Shown: positions 8,242-15,643 of the stretch, one piece after another
Layout: every line of letters starts with the position of its first letter
Numbering within the stretch: the first letter of the stretch is position 1
Assembly: GCA_035538795.1 (NCBI GenBank)
Contig: DATLJS010000052.1
Span: 124,001 to 188,000, forward strand
Direction of reading: 5' to 3'
Length of the DNA: 64,000 nt
Source of the DNA: JAJZGK01 sp035538795
GTDB lineage: Bacteria > Pseudomonadota > Alphaproteobacteria > Rhodospirillales > Magnetospirillaceae
Notes under the pieces: generated by a model
The model's database searches: none
Told to the model about the DNA's origin: nothing
The model's input: only the letters and a program-made list of their open reading frames with translations
Position numbers and translations under genes: made by a program

Positions 8242-9930
8242 TTATTGGGCCTTCCAGTTTTCCACCCACAGCGTGGTTGGGTATTGATGTCCGGTGGGCT
8301 CGACTCCCTTCAGCCATAAAGGCAGGACATAAGGGTCGGAGCGGAAGGTCAAAGGCAGATCGGGAAGGTCTTCGGCGTACAAAGCCTGAAGCTGCTTCCA
8401 CAGCTCGCGGCGTTTATCGCGGTCCAGTTCGGTTTCGATGGCGTCGATCAGGGCGTCCATCTTGGGGTTGTGATAGGCGCCGACGTTCTGGCCGGCGTAA
8501 TTGTTGAGCGCCGTGGGCACCATGTCCGAGCGCAAGGTGGTGCGCGGCACGCTTTCCGGCGCCGACATCCAGGCGAACATGGCGGTCGAGGGGAAGTTGT
8601 GGCGCAAGACCGATTCACCGAAGAAGGTGCGGGCCGGCTGGTTGCGGATGGTGCTTTCGACTCCCAGGCGTTTCCAGGACTGCTGGGCGACCAGTTCGGT
8701 GACTTCGCGGTTGCGCAGTCCGGCGGTGGTCATCAGCTCGATCGCCAGTTTCTCGCCCTTGGCGTTGCGGCGGACGCCGTCGGCGCTCTTGCTCCAGCCC
8801 GCCTGCTCCAGCAAGGCGGCGGCGCCTTCGGGGTCATAGGGCACCGTCGGCACCGTCGGATCGTAGACCCAGTCCAGGGGATTGACCGGACCGTTGGCGA
8901 TGGCCTGCTTATCCTGGAAGATCTGATGCATCATCATCGGTCTGTCCAACCCCATCAGCAGCGCGCGGCGTACCCGGCGGTCGGCCAGGATGGGATTGTC
9001 GAGATTGAGCGAAATATGCTCGAACGACAGGCCGGGCTTGTAGGTGACGGTCCATTCCGGGCGATGGCGCGTCTCGAAGGCCAGGGCGGCGTCAAGGGTG
9101 AAGCCGATCTCGCCGGCAATCATGTCGATGCCGCCCGACAGTAGATTGGCTTCAAGAGCGGGAGTGGCCTCGACGGCCTTGACGACGATGCGTTTGAACG
9201 CCGGCTGGGCGCCCCACCAGTACGGATTGGGCTCCAGCACCACGTATTGCCCACGCGCTACCTGGGCGATGCGGTAGGGGCCGTTGTAGAGGCCGGGGTT
9301 GCCGGTGTCGGTGTCGTACAGGGTGCGAGTGCGGTAGTCCGCTGGTTCGGCGAAAGCCTTCTTCTCCAGATGTTCGGGCAGCAGCACGAAATCGTTGATG
9401 GCGTTGTAATCGAAGGTCAGTTTGGTGACGTGCAGGGTAAAGGTCTTGTCGTCCTTGACGTCGATGGCGCGGATGCGGCGGAACATGTCGCCGTTGGACA
9501 CGCCGGTCTGCGGGTGTTTTCCCACCTCCCAGGTGAACAGCACGTCCTTGGTGGTCACGGGTTCGCCGTCGCCCCATTTGGCGTTGGGCTGGATGGTGTA
9601 GGTGATGGCCACGCCCTTTTGGCCGCCCGGCAGGGTTTCCGCCGCCGCCAATCCGTTTTCCAGGGTCGGCAGCTTGGTGCACAGCATGCAGATCAACTGC
9701 CAGTCCTTGTCGTGGACGGTGAAGGGGCGCAGGGCCATGCCCAGGATGTAGTTCTTGGCCACCATGCCCTCGATCAGCGGATTGAAGTTCGAAGGAAACT
9801 GGATGATGCCGATGGTCAACGTGTCGTGGCCGTCGGCCCGCGCCGGCGTCTGTCCGGCCAGCATGAGCAGGGCGCAGACAAGGGAGATGGCGAAGCGGCG
9901 AAGGGAGAAAGTCGGCATGGGCGTCGTCAT
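8242..9930 (-). CDS. ABC transporter substrate-binding protein, family 5 (peptide/nickel type)
   Basis: This periplasmic solute-binding protein has 562 residues when started at 9930. A Sec signal peptide (RRFAISLVCALLMLAGQ followed by PARA) should be cleaved near ARA-DG. The mature protein has SBP_bac_5 features: LRPFTVHDKDWQ, NAKWGDGEPVTTKDVLFTWE, GNPGLYNGPYRIAQ, EPNPYWWG and NPKMDALIDAIETELD. An in-frame extension up to 10209 consists of translated copies of an intergenic repeat and is not credible. ATG at 9918 is an alternative start; neither has a strong ribosome site. It probably feeds the DppB/DppC permeases at 4691-6510, although two other genes lie between. Confidence 0.93.
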   Translation of the reverse strand: MTTPMPTFSLRRFAISLVCALLMLAGQTPARADGHDTLTIGIIQFPSNFNPLIEGMVAKNYILGMALRPFTVHDKDWQLICMLCTKLPTLENGLAAAETLPGGQKGVAITYTIQPNAKWGDGEPVTTKDVLFTWEVGKHPQTGVSNGDMFRRIRAIDVKDDKTFTLHVTKLTFDYNAINDFVLLPEHLEKKAFAEPADYRTRTLYDTDTGNPGLYNGPYRIAQVARGQYVVLEPNPYWWGAQPAFKRIVVKAVEATPALEANLLSGGIDMIAGEIGFTLDAALAFETRHRPEWTVTYKPGLSFEHISLNLDNPILADRRVRRALLMGLDRPMMMHQIFQDKQAIANGPVNPLDWVYDPTVPTVPYDPEGAAALLEQAGWSKSADGVRRNAKGEKLAIELMTTAGLRNREVTELVAQQSWKRLGVESTIRNQPARTFFGESVLRHNFPSTAMFAWMSAPESVPRTTLRSDMVPTALNNYAGQNVGAYHNPKMDALIDAIETELDRDKRRELWKQLQALYAEDLPDLPLTFRSDPYVLPLWLKGVEPTGHQYPTTLWVENWKAQ

Positions 9931-9992
9931 CCGGCTGGTCGGTGTGGCCGGATGGTAGCTCTTGTCGCCGTCTGGGAGGAAGAGGGGATGTG

Positions 9993-10200
9993 CCTCCCTT
10001 CCCCAAGGGCGTCTGGGGAGGGGAAGGGAGGCGCTCCCGCCCGGCTGAAGAGGATGCCGGGAGAGATCGGGTGTTGCCCCCCTTCCCCAAGGGCGTCTGG
10101 GGAGGGGAAGAGGGGCAGCCCAACCCGCCGAAGCGGGAAGGCGTTCAACTGGGGTGCGCCCCCTTCCCCAAGGGCGTCTGGGGAGGGGAAGGGGGCGCCC
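9993..10200. repeat. Three copies of a REP-like palindromic repeat
   Basis: Three near-identical copies of about 35-40 bp lie at 9993-10031, 10077-10115 and 10157-10200. Each has the core CCTTCCCCAAGGGCGTCTGG followed by GGAGGGGAAGG, so the outer arms (CCCTTCCCC / GGGGAGGGGAAGGG) can fold into a hairpin around AAGGGCGTCT. The copies are 84 and 81 bp apart, both multiples of three, so they read through in frame and create spurious proline-rich open frames on both strands. They fill the gap between the substrate-binding protein gene and the secreted protein gene at 10206. Confidence 0.85.
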
Positions 10201-10205
10201 GGTGC

Positions 10206-10625
10206 TCACCGAAGAGGTTGGCGTGCACCGGTTTCCTTATCGACGAGCATCTTCATGCTGCGCCCGTCGGGATTGACGATTTCGACCACCAGGGTCTTGT
10301 CGTCGCGTTCTGTCACCTGCCCCACATGGGGGCGTTTGCTGAACTGCTCGTCCAGGGCCTTGCGCACCATGTCGGGCGTCAAAGGCCGGGGCAGTCCGGC
10401 GAAGGGGTCGGGCCGGGGGCCGCCGGGCGGTCCCGGAGGCTGCCCGCCGTCCATTCCTGGGGGCGGCGGTCCGCCTCGTCCCATTCCGGGGTCCATGCCG
10501 TCGTCCAAACCCGTGCCTCGGGGCGCCGTTTGCGCAAAAGCCGAAGCGGCCATCAGTCCCGACAGGATCACGCCAATGGCGACCGTGGGGGCCAGGCGGC
10601 CGGATAAGGGAAACGGGCGGGTCAT
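10206..10625 (-). CDS. Secreted Gly/Pro-rich hypothetical protein
   Basis: This 139-residue protein has a signal peptide (LSGRLAPTVAIGVILSGLM, cleaved near AFA-QT), a Gly/Pro/Met-rich low-complexity linker at about residues 38-75, and a small C-terminal domain (about 80-139: LTPDMVRKALDEQF, TLVVEIVNPDGRSMKMLVDKETG) that resembles a PepSY-like strand pattern. It is probably periplasmic. It is divergent from the two-component pair at 10799-12891, so it may be the target of or an accessory to that system. No function is assigned. Confidence 0.65.
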   Translation of the reverse strand: MTRPFPLSGRLAPTVAIGVILSGLMAASAFAQTAPRGTGLDDGMDPGMGRGGPPPPGMDGGQPPGPPGGPRPDPFAGLPRPLTPDMVRKALDEQFSKRPHVGQVTERDDKTLVVEIVNPDGRSMKMLVDKETGARQPLR

Positions 10626-10798
10626 CGCCGGGTGGGCTCCGTTGCTTTCGATGGTGATAATTGAAACAGGCTTCCGTTACGCCTGTATGTCGAGGACGGG
10701 GGTATTTGGTAACGCTTTGTAACAGCCGAAGTTCTTGGAAACTCGGGCGTTACTCTAAAGTGCTGCCACTTTTACGCGGGTGGTTCTATATTACGGGA

Positions 10799-11521
10799 AT
10801 GAACGAAAACGCTGCCCCTCACATCCTGGTCGTCGACGACGACCGCGAAATCCGCGACCTTCTGTCCCGTTTTCTGGTCAAGCATGGCCTGCGTGTCAGT
10901 TCGGCCAAAGACGGGATCGAAATGATGAAGATCCTGGAGGCTTCCGCCATTGATCTGGTGGTGCTGGATCTGATGATGCCCGGCGAGGACGGCTTGTCGC
11001 TGTGCCGCCGTCTGCGGGCGACGTCGACGATGCCTGTGATCATGCTGACCGCCATGGGCGAGGATACGGACCGCATCGTCGGTTTGGAAATGGGGGCCGA
11101 CGACTATCTGCCCAAGCCTTTCAATCCCCGCGAACTGCTGGCCCGCATCAAGGCGGTGTTGCGCAGGGCGCAGGCCGTGGTCGCCGCTGCGGCCCCGTCG
11201 GCAGGCGAAGCGTTGTGCTTCGAGGGCTGGACCCTTGAAGTCGGTTCGCGCCGTCTGCTCAATCCGTCCGGTGAAGAAGTCGTGTTGTCCACCGGCGAAT
11301 GGGAACTGCTGTACGCCTTCGTCACCCATCCCCGACGGGTATTGTCGCGCGATCAGCTGCTCGACCTGGCGCGGGGGCGTTCGGCGGTGCCGTTCGACCG
11401 CAGCATCGACATCCAGGTCATGCGTCTGCGCCGTAAGGTCGAAGACGATCCCCGCGATCCGCATCTGATCAAGACGGTTCGCGGTGGCGGCTACATGTTC
11501 TCGGCCGAGGTGGCGTCCTGA
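10799..11521 (+). CDS. Response regulator, OmpR family
   Basis: This is a 240-residue DNA-binding response regulator. The receiver domain (about 8-120) has the acidic pair DDD, the phosphoacceptor aspartate in VVLDLMMPGEDG, and the lysine in DDYLPKPFNPREL. The C-terminal winged helix (about 140-235) ends DPHLIKTVRGGGYMF. The start at 10799 (MNENAAPHILVVDDD) is chosen because the upstream in-frame extension has no homology-like features. Its stop overlaps the start of the kinase gene by one base (TGATG), which shows a cotranscribed pair. Confidence 0.95.
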   Translation: MNENAAPHILVVDDDREIRDLLSRFLVKHGLRVSSAKDGIEMMKILEASAIDLVVLDLMMPGEDGLSLCRRLRATSTMPVIMLTAMGEDTDRIVGLEMGADDYLPKPFNPRELLARIKAVLRRAQAVVAAAAPSAGEALCFEGWTLEVGSRRLLNPSGEEVVLSTGEWELLYAFVTHPRRVLSRDQLLDLARGRSAVPFDRSIDIQVMRLRRKVEDDPRDPHLIKTVRGGGYMFSAEVAS

Positions 11522-12891
11522 TGCGGCTATTCCCGGAAACGCTGGTCGGCCGCACGGTGCTGGTGCTGATTTTGGGGCTGATCCTGTCGCAGTTGGCGAT
11601 GATCGGTGTTTTCTCGCTGAACCATCGTGATCTGACCACGCGTCTTGGCGTGCAGCAGATGGCCGAACGCATTGCTCAGTCGGTCCTGATCGTCAACAAG
11701 GCCGCCAATCCCCAGCGCGTTGACACGGTGATGACCTTGGGCGATCCCGGGTTCCGTCTCGGGTGGGGATCGGATCCTGTGGTGCGTGACGACATGGTGG
11801 GATCCATGAGCGTCGAGCGCGAAGGCGAGGAGATGAAGGAGGCTTTGTCCACTCATCTTCCCCAGCGCGATATCCTTGTCGCCGAATTGAGCCGACGCCG
11901 CGACGGTTCCATTATCGACGGCGAAATTTCCGGCCCCGGCCCCGGCCCCGGTTTCGTCGCCCCGGAGGGGCACCGCGAGCTTATGGTGGCGGTCAAGCTC
12001 GACGATGGCAGCTGGTTGAACTTCGTGACCCATATGGCTCCGCACGAGCCTTTCCTGCGCGTGCCGTTCCTGGGGCCGTTGCTGGGCAGTCTTCTGGTTC
12101 TGCTGGTCTTGTCCGTGGCGGCGGTGCGTCGCGCCGCCAAGCCGCTGGCGGTGATGGAGGCGGCGGCGCAGCGGTTGGGCCGCGACGTCTATGCTCCGCC
12201 GGTGCCGGTCAGCGGCCCGCGCGAAGTGCGGTCGGCGGCGGCGGCCTTCAACGAAATGCAGACCCGTCTGCGCCGTTTCATCGACGACCGGACCCAAATG
12301 GTGGCGGCCATCAGCCACGACCTGCGGACGCCCATCACTCGTCTGAAGCTGCGCGCGGAATTTATTGACGACGATGAGCAGCGGGCCAAGGTGCTGGCCG
12401 ATCTGGACGAGATGGAGGCGATGATCGCTTCGACCCTGGCCTTCGCCCGCGACGACGCCACCCGTGAAATGCGCCAGCCCTTCGATCTGGCGGAAATGCT
12501 GCGCGATCTGTGTGGCGAGTTTTCGGCCAATTACGAGGGGCCGGACAATCTGCCGGTTACGGCCGGTCCGCTGAGCGTCAAGCGCACCTTCGCCAATCTG
12601 CTGGGCAACGCCAAGAAATACGCCGGGTCGGCCTGCCTGACCCTGGGGCTGCGGGGCGACGACCATGTGGTGGTGGTGATCGACGACGATGGTCCGGGCA
12701 TTCCCGAGACGGAAATGGAACGGGTGTTCGCTCCGTTCTATCGGGTGGAAGCGTCGCGTAATCGGGAAACCGGCGGCACCGGCCTGGGTCTGGCGGTAGC
12801 CCGTTCGGCCATTCGTGCCCACGGCGGCGACATCCACCTGGCCAACCGGCCGGAAGGCGGATTGCGCATCACGGTGGTGATGCCGGTCTGA
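11521..12891 (+). CDS. Sensor histidine kinase, EnvZ-like
   Basis: This is an inner-membrane kinase of 456 residues. It has transmembrane helix 1 (about 9-30), a periplasmic sensor of about 150 residues with a Pro/Gly-rich patch (GPGPGPGF), transmembrane helix 2 (about 180-200), a HAMP linker (RRAAKPLAVMEAAAQRLGRD), a HisKA domain with the phosphoacceptor in ISHDLRTPITRLKLRAEF, and a HATPase domain with NLLGNAKKYA, DDGPGIP and GGTGLGLAVARS. It should phosphorylate the regulator at 10799. The signal is unknown; the divergent secreted protein at 10206 is a candidate partner. Confidence 0.94.
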   Translation: MRLFPETLVGRTVLVLILGLILSQLAMIGVFSLNHRDLTTRLGVQQMAERIAQSVLIVNKAANPQRVDTVMTLGDPGFRLGWGSDPVVRDDMVGSMSVEREGEEMKEALSTHLPQRDILVAELSRRRDGSIIDGEISGPGPGPGFVAPEGHRELMVAVKLDDGSWLNFVTHMAPHEPFLRVPFLGPLLGSLLVLLVLSVAAVRRAAKPLAVMEAAAQRLGRDVYAPPVPVSGPREVRSAAAAFNEMQTRLRRFIDDRTQMVAAISHDLRTPITRLKLRAEFIDDDEQRAKVLADLDEMEAMIASTLAFARDDATREMRQPFDLAEMLRDLCGEFSANYEGPDNLPVTAGPLSVKRTFANLLGNAKKYAGSACLTLGLRGDDHVVVVIDDDGPGIPETEMERVFAPFYRVEASRNRETGGTGLGLAVARSAIRAHGGDIHLANRPEGGLRITVVMPV

Positions 12892-12934
12892 GGTTTTGTG
12901 CCGCCGACATGGCGGAAGGCCCGTCGTTCGCGCC

Positions 12935-12976
12935 AAAAGAAAACGCCGGAACCCGAAGGCTCCGGCGTTTTCTTTT
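12935..12976. terminator. Bidirectional intrinsic terminator
   Basis: A perfect 16-bp inverted repeat (AAAAGAAAACGCCGGA / TCCGGCGTTTTCTTTT) with a 10-base loop has T-rich runs on both strands. It lies between the histidine kinase gene and the convergent small membrane protein gene and should end both transcripts. Confidence 0.9.
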
Positions 12977-13014
12977 GCGTATTCCTGCCGGCGCTTGCAG
13001 CGCCTTGGGCCGGA

Positions 13015-13221
13015 TTACTCGGCGGACATGTCCTCGACGCCGACCGAGGTGATGGCCAGGATCACCAGGAACAGGACGGCGGTCAGGGCCAGGCCCAGAT
13101 AGACGGCGAAGCCGAAAGCCGGGATCAGCTTGAAGGCGGTGCCGATGAAAATGCCGAGATAAACAACCAGGCCAACCAGGGCCAGGCCCAGTGAGCCCAG
13201 GGTCTTAGCGGTAGCGGACAT
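13015..13221 (-). CDS. Small two-helix membrane protein, unknown
   Basis: This 68-residue protein has two predicted membrane helices (about 9-30 and 36-60) separated by a short GFAVYLG turn, and an acidic C-terminus (GVEDMSAE). The start ATG at 13221 is preceded at 10 bases by AGGAGGATCACTGC, a strong ribosome site, which supports real translation. It stands alone, convergent with the kinase gene and divergent from glgB. No family is recognised and no function is claimed. Confidence 0.72.
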   Translation of the reverse strand: MSATAKTLGSLGLALVGLVVYLGIFIGTAFKLIPAFGFAVYLGLALTAVLFLVILAITSVGVEDMSAE

Positions 13222-13423
13222 GCAGTGATCCTCCTATGCGGTCCCCCCACGAGACCGGAGTAATTGTGTGGTTTCTTCTAGCCCATTGCGTGGCGCTTGT
13301 CCACAGGCTGGATGCGTGCCAAGACGAAGGGAGTGCATTCCGTCGGCGCATGAAGGGTTTTTGATGGCAAATGCCGATTTAACGTTATGCTAGAGGCCTG
13401 AAGCAGCAAAGGTGAGGCCTATC

Positions 13424-15640
13424 GTGGCTAAGACCAACAAGAAGACCCGCTCCTCCTTCGATCTGGAAGTCGATTCCGTCTTGGGGGCCCGCCACGGCAA
13501 TCCCTTCGCCTTTCTGGGGCCGCATGTCGTTGGCGGCGATTGCCATGTACGCACGGTGCAGCCCCGTGCGGTGCGGGTCTGGGTGGTCGACGCCGACGGC
13601 GAAACCGTAATCGCCGAACTGGAGCGCCTGCGCGTCGAGGGGTTCTTCGCCGGTCCCACGGGGCGGGCCGATATTTTTTCCTATCGGCTGAAGCTGGATT
13701 TCGGTAACGGCCACAGCCGCGTCGTCGACGATCCTTACCGTTTCCCGCCGGTGCTGGGCGATCTGGATCTGCATCTGATCGGCGAGGGGACGCATCTGCA
13801 TCTTTATCGCCGTCTGGGTGCGCATCTGGCCGAGATGGACGGCGTCGCCGGAGTGTCCTTCGCCGTTTGGGCGCCCAATGCCCGGCGGGTTTCCGTGGTC
13901 GGCGACTTCAACCACTGGGACGGCCGGGTGAATCCCATGCGGCTGCGCCACGGCGTCGGCATCTGGGAAATCTTCATCCCCGAGATCGGTCCCGGCGAAG
14001 TCTATAAATATGAAATTCTTGGCAAGGACGGGCAGTTACTGCCGCAAAAGGCCGATCCCTACGGCTTCTATGCCGAGGTGCCGCCCTGCACCGCTTCGGT
14101 GGTCTATGACCTGAAATCCTATGACTGGAACGATCAATCCTGGCTGGAGCGCCGCCAGCAGGCCGCCCAGCGCGAAGCGCCGATCAGCATCTACGAGGTT
14201 CATCTGGGATCCTGGAAGCGGGTGCCCGACGAGGGATACCGCTCCCTGACCTATCGCGAACTGGCCGACGATCTGGGCGCCTATTGCCAGGAAATGGGCT
14301 TCACGCATATCGAACTGCTGCCGGTTCACGAACATCCCTTTACCGGGTCGTGGGGCTATCAGCCCATCGGTCTCTACGCCCCCACCAGCCGTTTCGGTTC
14401 GCCGGATGACTTCCGCTATTTCGTCGATCGCCTGCATCAACTGGGCGTCGGCGTCATCATCGACTGGGTGGCTGGACATTTTCCCACCGACGTCCATGGT
14501 CTGGCATGGTTCGACGGCACTCATCTTTACGAACATGCCGATCCCCGCCAGGGCATGCACAAGGACTGGAACACCCTGATCTTCAATTACGGGCGCAACG
14601 AGGTTTGCAACTACCTCTATTCCAACGCCCTGTTCTGGCTGGACGAATATCATGTCGACGGGCTGCGGGTGGATGCCGTGGCCTCGATGCTTTATCTCGA
14701 CTATTCCCGCGAACCGGGGGAATGGGTGCCGAACCGCTTCGGCGGCAACGAGAACCTGGAGGCCATCGAATTCCTGCGGCGGATGAATCAGGTGGTCTAT
14801 GCCGAGCATCCCGGCGCCATGACCATCGCCGAGGAATCCACCGCCTGGCCGATGGTGTCGCGCCCGGTGCATCTGGGCGGCCTGGGGTTCGGCTATAAAT
14901 GGAACATGGGCTGGATGCACGACACCCTGCGCTATATGGGCAAGGATCCCATCCATCGCCGCTATCATCACGACGATCTGACCTTTGGTCTGCTTTATGC
15001 CTTCCACGAAAATTTCGTGCTGCCGCTGTCCCACGACGAGGTGGTGCATGGCAAGGGGTCGGTGTTCGGCCGCATGAAGGGCGACCGCTGGCAGCGTTTT
15101 GCCAATCTGCGGGCCTATTACGCCTTCATGTTCGCCCATCCCGGCAAGAAGCTGCTGTTCATGGGCCAGGAATTCGGCCAGGAAAACGAATGGAACGTGG
15201 ATGCCAGCCTGGATTGGCACCTGCTGAACGATCCCATGCATGAAGGCGTGCGCCGCTGCGTCAAGGATCTGAACCGTGTCTATCGCGACCTGCCGCCGCT
15301 GCACAGCCAGGATTGCGAGGGGCGGGGCTTCTCGTGGATCGATTGCAACGACCGCGATAATTCGGTGATTTCCTGGGTGCGCCACAGCGACGACGGCGAA
15401 ATCGCCGTGGTGGTCGTCAACTTCACGCCCGTGGTGCGCGAGGATTACCGCCTGGGCGTTCCCCGTCCCGGATGGTATAGGGAAGTGATGAACACGGATT
15501 CCGATTATTACGGCGGTTCGAATGTCGGTTTGGACGGTGGAGCACAGACCGACGACATCGCTTGGCACGGCCAGCCCGTCTCGGTGCCGCTGCGGCTGCC
15601 GCCTCTGGGCGCGCTGATCCTGAAGCTGGAACGGGCCTAG
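13424..15640 (+). CDS. glgB: 1,4-alpha-glucan branching enzyme
   Basis: This enzyme introduces alpha-1,6 branches into glycogen. It has 738 residues: an N-terminal carbohydrate-binding module, a second beta-sandwich (CBM48, about 125-220, GVSFAVWAPNARRVSVVGDF), the GH13 catalytic barrel (YQPIGLYAPTSRFG; nucleophile aspartate in DGLRVDAVASMLY; acid glutamate in TIAEEST; LSHDEVVHGKGS) and a C-terminal beta domain. The GTG at 13424 has GAGG six bases upstream and is preferred; an in-frame GTG at 13412 is the alternative. Its stop lies four bases before glgX, so the two are an operon. Confidence 0.96.
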   Translation: MAKTNKKTRSSFDLEVDSVLGARHGNPFAFLGPHVVGGDCHVRTVQPRAVRVWVVDADGETVIAELERLRVEGFFAGPTGRADIFSYRLKLDFGNGHSRVVDDPYRFPPVLGDLDLHLIGEGTHLHLYRRLGAHLAEMDGVAGVSFAVWAPNARRVSVVGDFNHWDGRVNPMRLRHGVGIWEIFIPEIGPGEVYKYEILGKDGQLLPQKADPYGFYAEVPPCTASVVYDLKSYDWNDQSWLERRQQAAQREAPISIYEVHLGSWKRVPDEGYRSLTYRELADDLGAYCQEMGFTHIELLPVHEHPFTGSWGYQPIGLYAPTSRFGSPDDFRYFVDRLHQLGVGVIIDWVAGHFPTDVHGLAWFDGTHLYEHADPRQGMHKDWNTLIFNYGRNEVCNYLYSNALFWLDEYHVDGLRVDAVASMLYLDYSREPGEWVPNRFGGNENLEAIEFLRRMNQVVYAEHPGAMTIAEESTAWPMVSRPVHLGGLGFGYKWNMGWMHDTLRYMGKDPIHRRYHHDDLTFGLLYAFHENFVLPLSHDEVVHGKGSVFGRMKGDRWQRFANLRAYYAFMFAHPGKKLLFMGQEFGQENEWNVDASLDWHLLNDPMHEGVRRCVKDLNRVYRDLPPLHSQDCEGRGFSWIDCNDRDNSVISWVRHSDDGEIAVVVVNFTPVVREDYRLGVPRPGWYREVMNTDSDYYGGSNVGLDGGAQTDDIAWHGQPVSVPLRLPPLGALILKLERA

Positions 15641-15643
15641 GGC

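Noticed and set aside
9942..10607. Plus-strand proline/glycine-rich open frame
   Set aside because: It is built from the three palindromic repeats and the antisense of the secreted protein gene; it has no ribosome site or family features.
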